64,000 bases of DNA from Thermococcus sp. M39 (GCF_012027325.1 NZ_SNUG01000003.1:248001-312000), one strand, 5' to 3'; numbered from the stretch's first letter, positions 43,484-51,297 are shown. Notes: generated by a model not told the origin, from the letters alone. A program made the numbers and translations.

Positions 43484-43636
43484 CCCGTCCTGTATCGGAG
43501 TATATCACTCCAACACAGGGCGGGTCATCACGGCGACGCTTGAGCCCCCTCACCGCAGAAGCTCAACCCCCGTTGCCAGGGGCATCATCACCCTACGGTT
43601 CTCGGAAACCCAAGCCCATCAGCATTTGATACTCCA
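43484..43636. ncRNA. Candidate structured RNA upstream of the TnpB-like gene
   Basis: This stretch has no gene and is about 61% G+C (43501-43620) in a genome region near 40%, which in hyperthermophiles marks structured RNA. Stems: CCCGTCCTGT (43484-43493) with ACAGGGCGGG (43515-43524); GGAGT (43497-43501) with ACTCC (43507-43511); TTGAGC (43540-43545) with GCTCAA (43561-43566); CCCC (43567-43570) with GGGG (43579-43582). GGAGTAT (43497-43503) could instead close the whole unit with ATACTCC (43629-43635). On the minus strand GTGATGA, a box C/K-turn motif, occurs twice. TATA elements flank it on both sides, so the strand is open. Confidence 0.5.
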
Positions 43637-43641
43637 GAAAA

Positions 43642-43670
43642 CTTTATAAATTTTTCGGGGAATATACCCC
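43642..43670 (+). promoter_or_regulatory. Promoter and inverted repeat of the TnpB-like gene
   Basis: CTTTATAAA (43642-43650) is a good TATA box. It is followed by the inverted repeat GGGGAATATACCCC (43657-43670), which covers the expected start region and could hold a repressor. GGTGAAAGG (43675-43683) is the ribosome site. Confidence 0.5.
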
Positions 43671-43683
43671 TATAGGTGAAAGG

Positions 43684-44799
43684 ATGTCTGAATACGTAAC
43701 CCTCACGATTCCTCTCTCAGCAAGTGGTGAAAAAGCGAGGAGAATTTACTTTACATCTTGGTTCTCAAAATTAGTTGCCCACAGGCTTTTGAGCCTTGTA
43801 AAACAGAACCCACCCCTTGTGGATTTTCACGAGAGAAAGTTTCAAACTATCGCAAGAAAACAGGCGAGGGATATCCTCCCCAACAGGAGGTATATTGATG
43901 GAATGGCGAAGCTCGTTTACTCTACACTTCAGTCAGCGAAAAAGCTTGGGGTGGATATTCAAAAGCTTGAGCTTTCGGATTGGCTTTTATTCCAGTGTGA
44001 GGGTGAGAAGGACAAGAAGGGGAATCAAAACATTCGTCTCTACAAGGACAAGGTGGAAGTGCTCACTTTTGATTACTCCAAGAATCCTGAGAGGATAATG
44101 CTTGATATAAAGTTTCCGAGAGGGTACAGGATGGTTCTTGATAGGGTTGTGGAGCTTTCGGTGAGTGGAGAACTCGCGTACCCGGCAAGAGTTATTGTGA
44201 GAGAAGCAAACTTTTACCCTCACAGCATGCATGTTTTTGGAGAAATTCAAGTCATGATTCGTCTTGACTTTTACCATGAAGTCATGAAGCGATTCGAGAG
44301 CCCTTTGGGTGATAATGTTGGTGGAATTGATGTAAATACTGATAGAATAAACCTTGCTGTCGTGAACAGGAGTGGTGAACTCCTCGACACGTACACGGTC
44401 TGGTTTTCTGAAATTACGGCAAGAGGTTTTCCGAAGAAAAAGGCATGGAGTCTGCTTGGCGAGAGTATTCATAAGGTTTTGAAGTATGCGTATTATCACG
44501 GTGTTTCAACCATTGCTCTTGAAAATCCAAAAGTGCTTGGCTACTTGAAGTATTACTGGATTAGGAACGGTGAACGGTGTGGGAAGGATTATAATTACAA
44601 GGTTGCCACGTTCAGGAATTCAGTAATTGAGAAGATTGTATACAAAGCCCCTCTGTATGGGTTTGATGTAGTTTTCGTGAATCCCGCTGGAACTTCTACC
44701 GGAACAAAAGCCTTGCAGAGGAAATTAGGACTAGACAAGCACACAACATCAGCATACCTCATAGCCCTCAGAGGACTGAAGCGAAAGAAAACAAAATAA
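43684..44799 (+). CDS. TnpB-like RuvC nuclease (stand-alone, no zinc ribbon)
   Basis: A 371-aa protein related to TnpB of IS200/IS605 elements, the ancestor of Cas12 nucleases. RuvC motifs I-III are visible: GGIDVNTDRINLAVV (D216), STIALENPKV (E280) and GLDKHTTSAYLIA (D351), so the active site looks intact. The zinc ribbon normally placed between motifs II and III is gone: VNPAGTSTGTKALQRK stands where TSxxC..C..CG is expected, and the protein has only two cysteines (C105, C299). No TnpA gene is adjacent. Only 31 bases separate the stop from the next gene, so the usual 3' guide-RNA/right-end region is not seen. Codon use does not stand out from its neighbours by eye. It may be a domesticated relic. 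Confidence 0.82.
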   Translation: MSEYVTLTIPLSASGEKARRIYFTSWFSKLVAHRLLSLVKQNPPLVDFHERKFQTIARKQARDILPNRRYIDGMAKLVYSTLQSAKKLGVDIQKLELSDWLLFQCEGEKDKKGNQNIRLYKDKVEVLTFDYSKNPERIMLDIKFPRGYRMVLDRVVELSVSGELAYPARVIVREANFYPHSMHVFGEIQVMIRLDFYHEVMKRFESPLGDNVGGIDVNTDRINLAVVNRSGELLDTYTVWFSEITARGFPKKKAWSLLGESIHKVLKYAYYHGVSTIALENPKVLGYLKYYWIRNGERCGKDYNYKVATFRNSVIEKIVYKAPLYGFDVVFVNPAGTSTGTKALQRKLGLDKHTTSAYLIALRGLKRKKTK

Positions 44800-44830
44800 C
44801 ACACAAAAACACAAACAATAAATTCCGCCC

Positions 44831-45766
44831 CTAACCAACAACCCTTTCAAAAACCCTCTCGAAGTTCTTGAAAGCTATTGCTTCAACTTCCTTTTTGCTG
44901 AACTTCTCATTCAGCTTTTCTAAAAGCGCTGGGATTTTGCTCTCATCCTCAAATCCTTCAATGGTGTCTCCTTTCCAGCCTTTCAGATAATACACAAAGT
45001 CAAAACCTAGACCCACGTGCTGATAGCCAGCTAAATCAACCATGTAAGCAATGTGCTCAACATATTTATCAAGCGTCGGCTTTTCTTTGTCAACAAAGCT
45101 TGGAATCGCCACAGCCCCGATGACTCCACCTCTCTCAGCTATCGCCTTAATCTGCTCATCTGTTAAATTCCTCTTATTGTCGCAGAGAGCTTTTGCATTT
45201 GAATGCGAAGCTATAACTGGAAAGGCTGTCGTTTCAAGGGCATCCCAGAAGCCCTTCTCGTTTATGTGGCTTAGATCGATCACTATTCCAAGCTCCTCGG
45301 CTTTTCCAAGAACTTCAACTCCAAAGTTAGTCAAACCACCGTTAGTTCTCTCAAAGACACCATCCCCTATTGCATTTCTTAAGCTCCATGTTAATGTTAG
45401 AACCCTCAATCCAAGCTCGTAAAATATTTCAAGCAAGTCCAAGCTGTCCTCTATTGGCTCTCCACCCTCCAAGCCAAGCCATAGAGCAACCCTACCGTTT
45501 TTTATGGCATTTCTCATCTCTTCAACAGTGGTTACAACTGCAAACTTTTCGCTTTCAAGGACATCTTTGTAGAGCTGGTTTATAACCTCAAGCCCATACC
45601 TCAAAGCTTGATGCCTTCTATCTGGTCTCGTCCAAACTGCCATAACACGAGCTTTTATGTACTCCCCAAAGAACTTCTCGAATTCATTGTCAAGAACCCT
45701 GCTTTTCCCTTCTTTTCGCATATCATAGACATAAGTGGGCAAATCAGAATGTGCATCAAAGATCAT
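44831..45766 (-). CDS. Membrane-dipeptidase family (M19) peptidase
   Basis: A 311-aa TIM-barrel peptidase of the renal-dipeptidase family. Metal ligands appear in order: DAHSDLPTY at the N terminus, LGLEGGEPI (bridging Glu), IDLSHINEKGFWD and VIASHSNAKAL (two His), and GLGFDFVYY (Asp). There is no signal peptide, so it should be cytoplasmic, cleaving dipeptides such as those with D-amino acids. The start is ATG 45766 behind TTGGTGGTAGC. It is convergent with the TnpB-like gene. Confidence 0.93.
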   Translation of the reverse strand: MIFDAHSDLPTYVYDMRKEGKSRVLDNEFEKFFGEYIKARVMAVWTRPDRRHQALRYGLEVINQLYKDVLESEKFAVVTTVEEMRNAIKNGRVALWLGLEGGEPIEDSLDLLEIFYELGLRVLTLTWSLRNAIGDGVFERTNGGLTNFGVEVLGKAEELGIVIDLSHINEKGFWDALETTAFPVIASHSNAKALCDNKRNLTDEQIKAIAERGGVIGAVAIPSFVDKEKPTLDKYVEHIAYMVDLAGYQHVGLGFDFVYYLKGWKGDTIEGFEDESKIPALLEKLNEKFSKKEVEAIAFKNFERVFERVVG

Positions 45767-45806
45767 GCTACCACCAAGAGAAGAACGAGTTTAGAGTATT
45801 TAACGT

Positions 45807-46886
45807 TTACAGCATTGCTCCAATTTCTATTAACTCTTGAAGGGCTTTCTCTTTAACCTCCCCATCTGGAATTGCTTCAACAACTCTGTATGCATCTTCC
45901 AGTTCTTTTTCTCTAGCAAGCTCAAGAGCAATAGCCTTTAATGCCTCACTTTTCTTTTTAATGTCTGCAATCTTGCTCGCAAATACTAAAGCCTCTCTAA
46001 TGCTACCCAGTTCTGTGAGCAGAGTTGCAATATATCCTATACCATCTTGAGAAAAATCAACAGCGTTCATTTTCTCCAAGACTTCCCTGATTAACTGTTT
46101 ATATTCAGAAGTTTCAACCCTCTTCATCCAAAGGGCAACTTCTAAGAGTCCAATAATCTGCTCCTCCCCTCTGAATAAATTTGTAATTTTGGCAATTGCA
46201 TAGTTATATCTTCCTTCCAATAGGGCTTTCCGTAATTCAGGACTTCCCGTTTTCTTCATGGTCTTTGCAAGGGCAATTTTCTTCTCAAGCACGGCTGCTT
46301 TAATGTTCACGTGAAGCTTGTCAAATAAATCATAAGCCCTCTCATAAAAAGACAGAGCATCATTAGAATGCAAAGAATCCCCAGTTGCTTCCAAAAGCTC
46401 ACCAAGCTTGATTAAGTAGTCAGTCTTTTGAGTGTAATCCATCTTAGACCTAATCAATGTGTCAAAAGCAACATCAAATGCTTCCAATGCACTATCTACA
46501 AACCCGGATATGGCCATATAATAAGAAGTTTTTCCAAGAGCGATAACCCTTTTCCCGCTGTCTTCTATGTCCAACGCTTCATCAAGAGCTTTCTCAAAAA
46601 GCTTAACCCCTTTCTCCTTATCACCAATTGTTAAATAAGTGGATGCAATACTGCTCAGAGCAACGACTCTATCAAAGGGATCTTTAATCTTCTTCGCAAA
46701 ATATTCAGCATCTTCCATGAGTTCTAAAGCAAGAGAAACATCTGAAAATTTTTCATAAATATCAAGAGCAATTAAACTGAGTGCACGAACTTTCTCTAAA
46801 TTGTCATCAAGTTCGCTGACTTTTAGCAAGGCATCTTCATACAGACCTTTCCCTATAAGGACTAAAATATCGTCTATTGTAGTCAT
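45807..46886 (-). CDS. TPR-like helical repeat protein
   Basis: A 359-aa all-helical protein with repeated pairs of helices: YEDALLKVSELDDNLEKVRALS, LALELMEDAEYFAKKI, VVALSSIASTYLTIGDKEKGV and EALVFASKIADIKKKSEALKAI (excerpts). The ALxxIAxxY pattern and repeat length of 34-40 residues are as in TPR proteins. It probably serves as a scaffold. ATG 46886 has no clear ribosome site; TTTTATAAGG lies about 25-30 bases upstream, so the mRNA may be leaderless. It is divergent from DUF531. Confidence 0.8.
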   Translation of the reverse strand: MTTIDDILVLIGKGLYEDALLKVSELDDNLEKVRALSLIALDIYEKFSDVSLALELMEDAEYFAKKIKDPFDRVVALSSIASTYLTIGDKEKGVKLFEKALDEALDIEDSGKRVIALGKTSYYMAISGFVDSALEAFDVAFDTLIRSKMDYTQKTDYLIKLGELLEATGDSLHSNDALSFYERAYDLFDKLHVNIKAAVLEKKIALAKTMKKTGSPELRKALLEGRYNYAIAKITNLFRGEEQIIGLLEVALWMKRVETSEYKQLIREVLEKMNAVDFSQDGIGYIATLLTELGSIREALVFASKIADIKKKSEALKAIALELAREKELEDAYRVVEAIPDGEVKEKALQELIEIGAML

Positions 46887-46959
46887 GATACTTATATTTT
46901 CCCTAAATCCTTATAAAACCTTTGTCTAATAACTTTGCCTAGTGCTAGTGGTGATAAAA

Positions 46960-47502
46960 ATGCTCACCTTAGCGCTATACAACTCATATGACCCTAAGAG
47001 AATCCATGAGGCACATTTAAGGGCAATTGCCAGGGCAGCTCCAATTTGCTATGCATTCGATTTTCACTTAGCTCTAATTGGATTCCCATTCGATGATAAG
47101 CCACTTGACTTGGCAGAGAGAATATCCGAAAATACAACAATTGGAGAAGGAGGAAAATATCTTCTTGAACTTGCTAAGAAAAATAAGTTTCATCTGTTAG
47201 AATTTCCAAAAAGAGGATTTCCACCCCAGTTTGGCAATATAATAGCAACAACCAGAAAGCCCAATGAGGATAAAGAAATAACAGCCATAGAAGTTGCTAA
47301 AAGAGCCCTAAAAGGAGAGAGCTTTATGTTGATTGTCGGCTTGGGAAGACACGGACTTCCAAAGGAAATCTTTAAGTTAGCTGAGTACCACTTGGACATA
47401 ACAGATGGCAAAAGAATAAGCTTAGAAACATGCACTGCTATAGGAGCAATACCTACTAAAATTAGGACTTTAATGGAGGCGCTAAAATGGATGAGAAGAT
47501 AA
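46960..47502 (+). CDS. DUF531-family protein (SPOUT-like)
   Basis: A 180-aa archaeal protein of the DUF531 family. The C-terminal half (LIVGLGRHGLPKEIFKLAEYHLDITDGKRISLETCTAIG, in excerpt GLGRHGLPKEI and SLETCTAIGAIP) has the glycine-rich knot-like pattern of SPOUT RNA methyltransferases. Its substrate is unproven. Start at ATG 46960, six bases after GGTGAT; the upstream in-frame GTG at 46942 lacks a site. The stop overlaps the start of the signal peptidase gene by 16 bases. Confidence 0.85.
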   Translation: MLTLALYNSYDPKRIHEAHLRAIARAAPICYAFDFHLALIGFPFDDKPLDLAERISENTTIGEGGKYLLELAKKNKFHLLEFPKRGFPPQFGNIIATTRKPNEDKEITAIEVAKRALKGESFMLIVGLGRHGLPKEIFKLAEYHLDITDGKRISLETCTAIGAIPTKIRTLMEALKWMRR

Positions 47503-47960
47503 AAAACTGGAAAAATGACCTTGCGTTCATTATAATCTCACTAATTGTCGTATTTGCAATACACAACGGGCTAAAAATAGCCCTGCACACCGATTCGCCC
47601 CTTGTCATCGTTGTAAGCGGTTCAATGGAGCCCGTGTTTTATAGGGGCGATGTCGTGCTTCTCAAAGGGGTTAAGCCAGAGGATATAAAAATCGGCGATG
47701 TAGTTGTCTACAAAAGGCCATACACTAAGTATCCTATAATCCACAGAGTTAGGGCAATTGAAAAGCTTGTGCTGAACGGTAAGGAAGAGCTTTGTTTTGT
47801 TACTTGGGGAGACAACAACCCTGCACCTGATCCGTATCCATATGGTGGAGAAATCCTACCATGTGTTCCACAAGAGGCTGTTGAGGCAAAAGCTCTACTC
47901 GTCTTTCCAAAGATTGGTCTGATTCCGCTGGAAATCAGAGAAAGGCTAGGCTTAACTTGA
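47487..47960 (+). CDS. Signal peptidase I (archaeal S26B type)
   Basis: A 157-aa membrane-bound peptidase that removes signal peptides from secreted proteins such as the CGP-CTERM proteins in this window. An N-terminal membrane helix (LAFIIISLIVVFAIHNGL) anchors it. The catalytic Ser46 is in VSGSMEPVFYRGD, His86 in YPIIHRVRA (replacing the bacterial lysine, as usual in archaea), and Asp109 in TWGDNNPAPD. Start ATG 47487 follows GGAGGCGCTAAA and overlaps DUF531. Confidence 0.93.
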   Translation: MDEKIKNWKNDLAFIIISLIVVFAIHNGLKIALHTDSPLVIVVSGSMEPVFYRGDVVLLKGVKPEDIKIGDVVVYKRPYTKYPIIHRVRAIEKLVLNGKEELCFVTWGDNNPAPDPYPYGGEILPCVPQEAVEAKALLVFPKIGLIPLEIRERLGLT

Positions 47961-47963
47961 ATA

Positions 47964-48082
47964 TCCCGGGATGATGTGAGGGTAGGTAGCTGAGCTGTGA
48001 TGACCTAATCGGCCCCTGACCGCTCAGTGGTGACCGCTTTCATCACCCTTCAGAAGGGCTTAGGCGTCATCATCGCACACCT
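47964..48082 (+). ncRNA. Candidate structured RNA with K-turn (H/ACA-like)
   Basis: A gene-free, 56% G+C segment (47961-48080) between two genes. GATGATG (about 47970-47976) can pair with CATCATC (about 48068-48074), closing the unit, and ACA follows at 48077-48079. Inside, CTGAGC (47990-47995) pairs with GCTCAG (48021-48026). In its loop GTGATGA (box C-like) faces CTGA (box D-like), the signature of an L7Ae-bound K-turn. Two further hairpins are GGTGA/TCACC and CCCTT/AAGGG. ACA behind a closing stem plus an apical K-turn recalls archaeal H/ACA guide RNAs, but the 3' side is too long for a textbook pocket. Its target is unknown. Confidence 0.55.
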
Positions 48083-48120
48083 TTTTAAGCTCTCAATTCT
48101 TTTTAATCTTTGGTGATATT

Positions 48121-48870
48121 ATGAGGTTCATCCCATTGATTATTGCCCGCCCTGAAGTTCAAATGGCAATTGATGAAGCAATCTTAAAAGCGAGAATTGA
48201 GGGTAAAGTCGAAGATACAGTCAGATTGTATGTTTTCAAGCCAAGCTCAATAACCATTGGGAGGTTTCAGAGCATTAAGCATGATGTTAACTTAGAGAAA
48301 TGCCAAGAGCTTAACATTCCGGTTGTAAGGAGGATAACCGGCGGAGGAAGCGTTTTCCACGACGCTTATGGGGAGATAACTTACAGCATTGTAGTTAGCG
48401 AGGATTTGCATCCAGATTTAAGAGATATATACAAAAGCTATCGCTTGCTAGCTTCTCCCTTAATTGAAGCTTTGAAGGAACTCGGCATTAAGGCCGAGTT
48501 CTCTGGACTGAATGACATAACAGCAAATGGAAAGAAAATCAGTGGCTCTGCACAAACAAGAAGGAAGGGGGTAATTCTACAGCATGGAACCTTTATGTAT
48601 GCAACAAGGCTTGATATTCTAGCCTCAGTGCTGAAGGTCTCAAAGAAAAAGCTCGCCGATAAAGGTGTGAAGAGCATCTGGGAGAGGGTTACAACACTTG
48701 AGAGAGAAGGGATAAAGCTCAGCAGAAGCGATGCTTATGAGCTTTTAAAGGAGAAGTTCTTTGAAGAGTTTCCACTTGAAGAGGGTCAACTTACAGATTA
48801 TGAGCTTGAACTCGCTGAAAAACTGATTGAAGAGCGCTATGGGAGAGATGAGTGGAACTTTATGAAATAA
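48121..48870 (+). CDS. lplA: Lipoate-protein ligase A family protein (N-terminal catalytic domain)
   Basis: A 249-aa cofactor ligase. RRITGGGSVFHD (about 68-79) is the lipoate/octanoate-binding loop and NGKKISGSAQTRR contains the catalytic lysine. MAIDEAILKARIEG marks the N terminus. It lacks the separate small C-terminal accessory domain of bacterial LplA, which archaea encode as another protein. It transfers lipoate or octanoate to the H protein or 2-oxoacid dehydrogenase. Start at ATG 48121, site GGTGATATT. A radical-SAM gene follows by 13 bases, so the two are likely an operon for lipoyl assembly. Confidence 0.9.
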   Translation: MRFIPLIIARPEVQMAIDEAILKARIEGKVEDTVRLYVFKPSSITIGRFQSIKHDVNLEKCQELNIPVVRRITGGGSVFHDAYGEITYSIVVSEDLHPDLRDIYKSYRLLASPLIEALKELGIKAEFSGLNDITANGKKISGSAQTRRKGVILQHGTFMYATRLDILASVLKVSKKKLADKGVKSIWERVTTLEREGIKLSRSDAYELLKEKFFEEFPLEEGQLTDYELELAEKLIEERYGRDEWNFMK

Positions 48871-48883
48871 AGAGGTATGTCCC

Positions 48884-49711
48884 ATGAGAAAGCTCAAGAT
48901 TTACATCCCGGGAATTAAATTCCCCTCAATTTCACTCACCGGAAACTATTGCTCATTGAACTGCGCTCACTGCGGGAGACATTACTTAGAGGGAATGCTG
49001 AAGGTTACCCACTCATCTTTAGTTGAATACTGCAAAAGCCTTGAAAGAGAAGGCTATGTGGGTTGTCTCCTCAGCGGAGGACTTGATAGCAGATTAAAAG
49101 TTCCGCTTGACAAGTTTGCTGAAGAAATAAAAGCCATCAAGAGAGAAACTAAGCTGAAGCTCAATGCTCACGTTGGTTTCATTGATGAAAAAGATTTAGA
49201 GTGGATTAAATACGTTGATGCAGTGTCTCTGGATTTCGTCGGGGCTGATGAAGTGATAAAAAGAGTATACAAAATTGACAAAACTGTCAAAGATTATCTC
49301 AAAATTTTAGACATCTTAACAGAAAACGGCGTTAGAGTTGCACCACATATAACCATCGGACTCGACTTTGGAAAAATTTGGTGGGAGTATAAAGCAATAG
49401 ACATGCTAGTTGAGTATCCAATAGATGTCCTCGTTTTAGATGTGCTGATTCCAACAAAGGGAACTGAAATGGAAAATGTTGAAAAGCCGAGCGTTGAAGA
49501 GAGCTTGAAAGTTGTTAGATATGCAAGAGAAAGGTTTGATGGAGAGCTGAGCATCGGCTGCATGCGCCCCATTGGAAAATGGCGCTTAGAGTTCGACAAA
49601 GGTGCAATTTTAGCCGGAGTGGATAGAATAACGAATCCCCCAAGAAAAGTCATTGAATGGGCCAAAACCATAAGAGAGGTTGAGATAATCTACGAATGCT
49701 GCGTGATGTAA
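48884..49711 (+). CDS. Radical-SAM protein, candidate LipS1/LipS2-type lipoyl synthase subunit
   Basis: A 275-aa radical-SAM enzyme. The cluster motif is YCSLNCAHCGRH (CxxxCxxC, about 23-30), followed by GCLLSGGLDSRLKVPL, and the family looks like COG1856 (biotin-synthase-like). In Thermococcus kodakarensis a pair of such proteins, LipS1 and LipS2, together insert the two sulfurs of lipoate. Its position directly after the lipoate ligase suggests it is one of them; I cannot tell which, and no second member lies in the window. Cysteines at the C terminus (CCVM) could bind an auxiliary cluster. The stop overlaps the convergent methyltransferase gene by 22 bases. Confidence 0.75.
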   Translation: MRKLKIYIPGIKFPSISLTGNYCSLNCAHCGRHYLEGMLKVTHSSLVEYCKSLEREGYVGCLLSGGLDSRLKVPLDKFAEEIKAIKRETKLKLNAHVGFIDEKDLEWIKYVDAVSLDFVGADEVIKRVYKIDKTVKDYLKILDILTENGVRVAPHITIGLDFGKIWWEYKAIDMLVEYPIDVLVLDVLIPTKGTEMENVEKPSVEESLKVVRYARERFDGELSIGCMRPIGKWRLEFDKGAILAGVDRITNPPRKVIEWAKTIREVEIIYECCVM

Positions 49712-50316
49712 GCTCTACCCCCTTTCCTAGCCACAATCAGCCGCACTATCCCTTTGTAATAGCTCTCCTCAAGCTCAACATCAAAGAACTCTCTAATGAG
49801 CTCATGAGTATTCCTCAAGGTGTCATCCCCCAAGATAGGATACAGAATGAGCTTCATCGGAAGCAGAAAGAATAAATTTATTAGCTTTGAATCACTTTTC
49901 GTATGCTCAATGAATATCGCCCTACCATCGGGCTTTAAAACTCTCCTAATCTCTTTCATTGCTTTTTTGGGATTTTTAACTGTGCAGAACACAAAGGATG
50001 AAACCACAGTGTCAAAACTCTCTGAAGAAAATTTCAAATTTTCAGCTTCCATTACAGAGAACTTAGCGGTAATCCCCAACTTTTCAGCTTTCTCCTCGGC
50101 GATTTTCAGCATTTTAGGTGTTCCATCAATGGCGTAGAGTTCAACGTTCCTCGGATAATATTTGAGCGTCTTTCCTGTCCCTATGCCGATTTCAAGAACC
50201 TTCCCTCTGGCAAAGCTTAAAGCTTTCTTCCTTAGTGGGCAGAAAAATCTGTCAAGAGGCTTCTCTAACAGCTCATACCACCTTGCAATCCTAGCGTATT
50301 TTCTCCGATAGCTCAT
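49690..50316 (-). CDS. Class I SAM-dependent methyltransferase (UbiE-like)
   Basis: A 208-aa methyltransferase with motif I VLEIGIGTGKTLKYYP, motif II ELYAIDGTPKMLKIA and motif III EIRRVLKPDGRAIFIEHTK. The layout resembles UbiE/phospholipid-type enzymes. The substrate is unknown. ATG 50316 has no ribosome site; CTTTTAAAAG is about 25 bases upstream, so the mRNA is probably leaderless. The gene overlaps the 3' end of the radical-SAM gene on the other strand. Confidence 0.83.
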   Translation of the reverse strand: MSYRRKYARIARWYELLEKPLDRFFCPLRKKALSFARGKVLEIGIGTGKTLKYYPRNVELYAIDGTPKMLKIAEEKAEKLGITAKFSVMEAENLKFSSESFDTVVSSFVFCTVKNPKKAMKEIRRVLKPDGRAIFIEHTKSDSKLINLFFLLPMKLILYPILGDDTLRNTHELIREFFDVELEESYYKGIVRLIVARKGGRAYITQHS

Positions 50317-50374
50317 GAAAATAAGTGGGCATAGGCTTTTAAAAGAGTCTCCCTAATTTTCAGCGGTGAGTGAA

Positions 50375-51007
50375 ATGGTGTATTTGGTTATCGAGCACCT
50401 TGAGGAGATAAGCGAGTGGCTCTGGCTTGAATATAAGCACGTAAGCGAGTGGTGGAAGGACAAGCTGATTTTCACCAATGTTAGAGAAGATGAAAGAGAA
50501 AAGCTCGCAAAATTGGGAAGCGTTCTAACGGAGAGCGTTACAAAGTTCCCTTTTGATAGGTCAAAGATAATAGTCCTTGACCTGCAAGCTGAGGAAGAGC
50601 TTAAGCCCGAAGATATAGAGGAGGATACAATAATTGTTGTCGGAGGAATTCTAGGGGATGCCGTGCCGAGAGGGAGGACAAAGGAGTTCATAACTTCGAA
50701 GATGGAAGGCGTAAAAGTTAGGCACATTGGAAAGCCGCAGTACTCTATAGACGGTGCAGCGATAGTTGCAAAGCTGATTGCTGACGGCAAACGCTTGGCG
50801 GAAATAGAGTATGAAGAAAATCCAACGATAAAGCTCGATGAATTCAGTGAAATCACTCTGCATTATGCCGTTCCAAAGCTGAATGGAAAGCTTTTGCTTA
50901 CGCCAGGGTTGATAGAGCTACAAAAGAAGGAGCTTGGATATTTTGAGGAAGAAGAAATTAGCGACGAGGAGCTTGAGGAGTTCTTTGAAGGGAAGAGAGA
51001 GCTTTAA
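50375..51007 (+). CDS. Sfm1-like SPOUT-fold methyltransferase
   Basis: A 210-aa protein resembling the Sfm1 family (formerly DUF431), a SPOUT-fold group. MVYLVIEHLEEISEWLWLEYKH at the start (excerpt VIEHLEEISEWLWLEY) and VVGGILGDAVPRGRTKE (about 90-106) match yeast Sfm1 motifs. Yeast Sfm1 methylates an arginine of ribosomal protein uS3. Whether the archaeal protein modifies a ribosomal protein or RNA is open. The acidic C-terminal tail (EEEEISDEELEEFFEG) is notable. Start ATG 50375 behind GGTGAGTGAA; the earlier GTG at 50366 lies on that site. It is convergent with the DUF2103 gene, overlapping four bases. Confidence 0.83.
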   Translation: MVYLVIEHLEEISEWLWLEYKHVSEWWKDKLIFTNVREDEREKLAKLGSVLTESVTKFPFDRSKIIVLDLQAEEELKPEDIEEDTIIVVGGILGDAVPRGRTKEFITSKMEGVKVRHIGKPQYSIDGAAIVAKLIADGKRLAEIEYEENPTIKLDEFSEITLHYAVPKLNGKLLLTPGLIELQKKELGYFEEEEISDEELEEFFEGKREL

Positions 51008-51297
51008 GATTTCTTCCACTTCTCACTAATCCTCTCTATCTTCCCACTAACCCGCTCCCTATCAGCTTTATCAACAACCAAGAAAATTTCCTGAACACTG
51101 CCATTGCTCTTTGCTAAAAGCTTTAATCCTGTCAGTGTTTCTCTGACAACCTTAATCTCAAAGCCTCGAGAATCACTTGCGTAGATTCTCCCTGGGATTA
51201 CTTTCTTAACTCCCTCTATCTCTGCAATCTCTTCAAGGACCGGCAGAATACCTTTGAGGAGATGGTGTTCAAGCTTTATCTTGGATTTTCTTCTCAT
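51004..51297 (-). CDS. DUF2103-family small protein
   Basis: A 97-aa protein probably of the DUF2103 family (predicted metal-binding). The N-terminal KIKLEHHLLKGILPVLEEIA has the paired histidines expected for metal, and VIPGRIYASDSRGFEIKV follows. The function is unknown. ATG 51297 follows GGAGGGATA. Its promoter region faces the secreted-protein cluster starting at 51393. Confidence 0.7.
   Translation of the reverse strand: MRRKSKIKLEHHLLKGILPVLEEIAEIEGVKKVIPGRIYASDSRGFEIKVVRETLTGLKLLAKSNGSVQEIFLVVDKADRERVSGKIERISEKWKKS

Noticed and set aside
43414-43629. A 71-codon frame over the G+C-rich region upstream of the TnpB-like gene.
   Set aside because: Proline- and serine-rich translation with no ribosome site; the stems and base composition fit RNA better.
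43480-44831. A complete IS200/IS605 element.
   Set aside because: No TnpA gene, no recognisable right end in the 31 bases after the stop, and no matching flanking target duplication.
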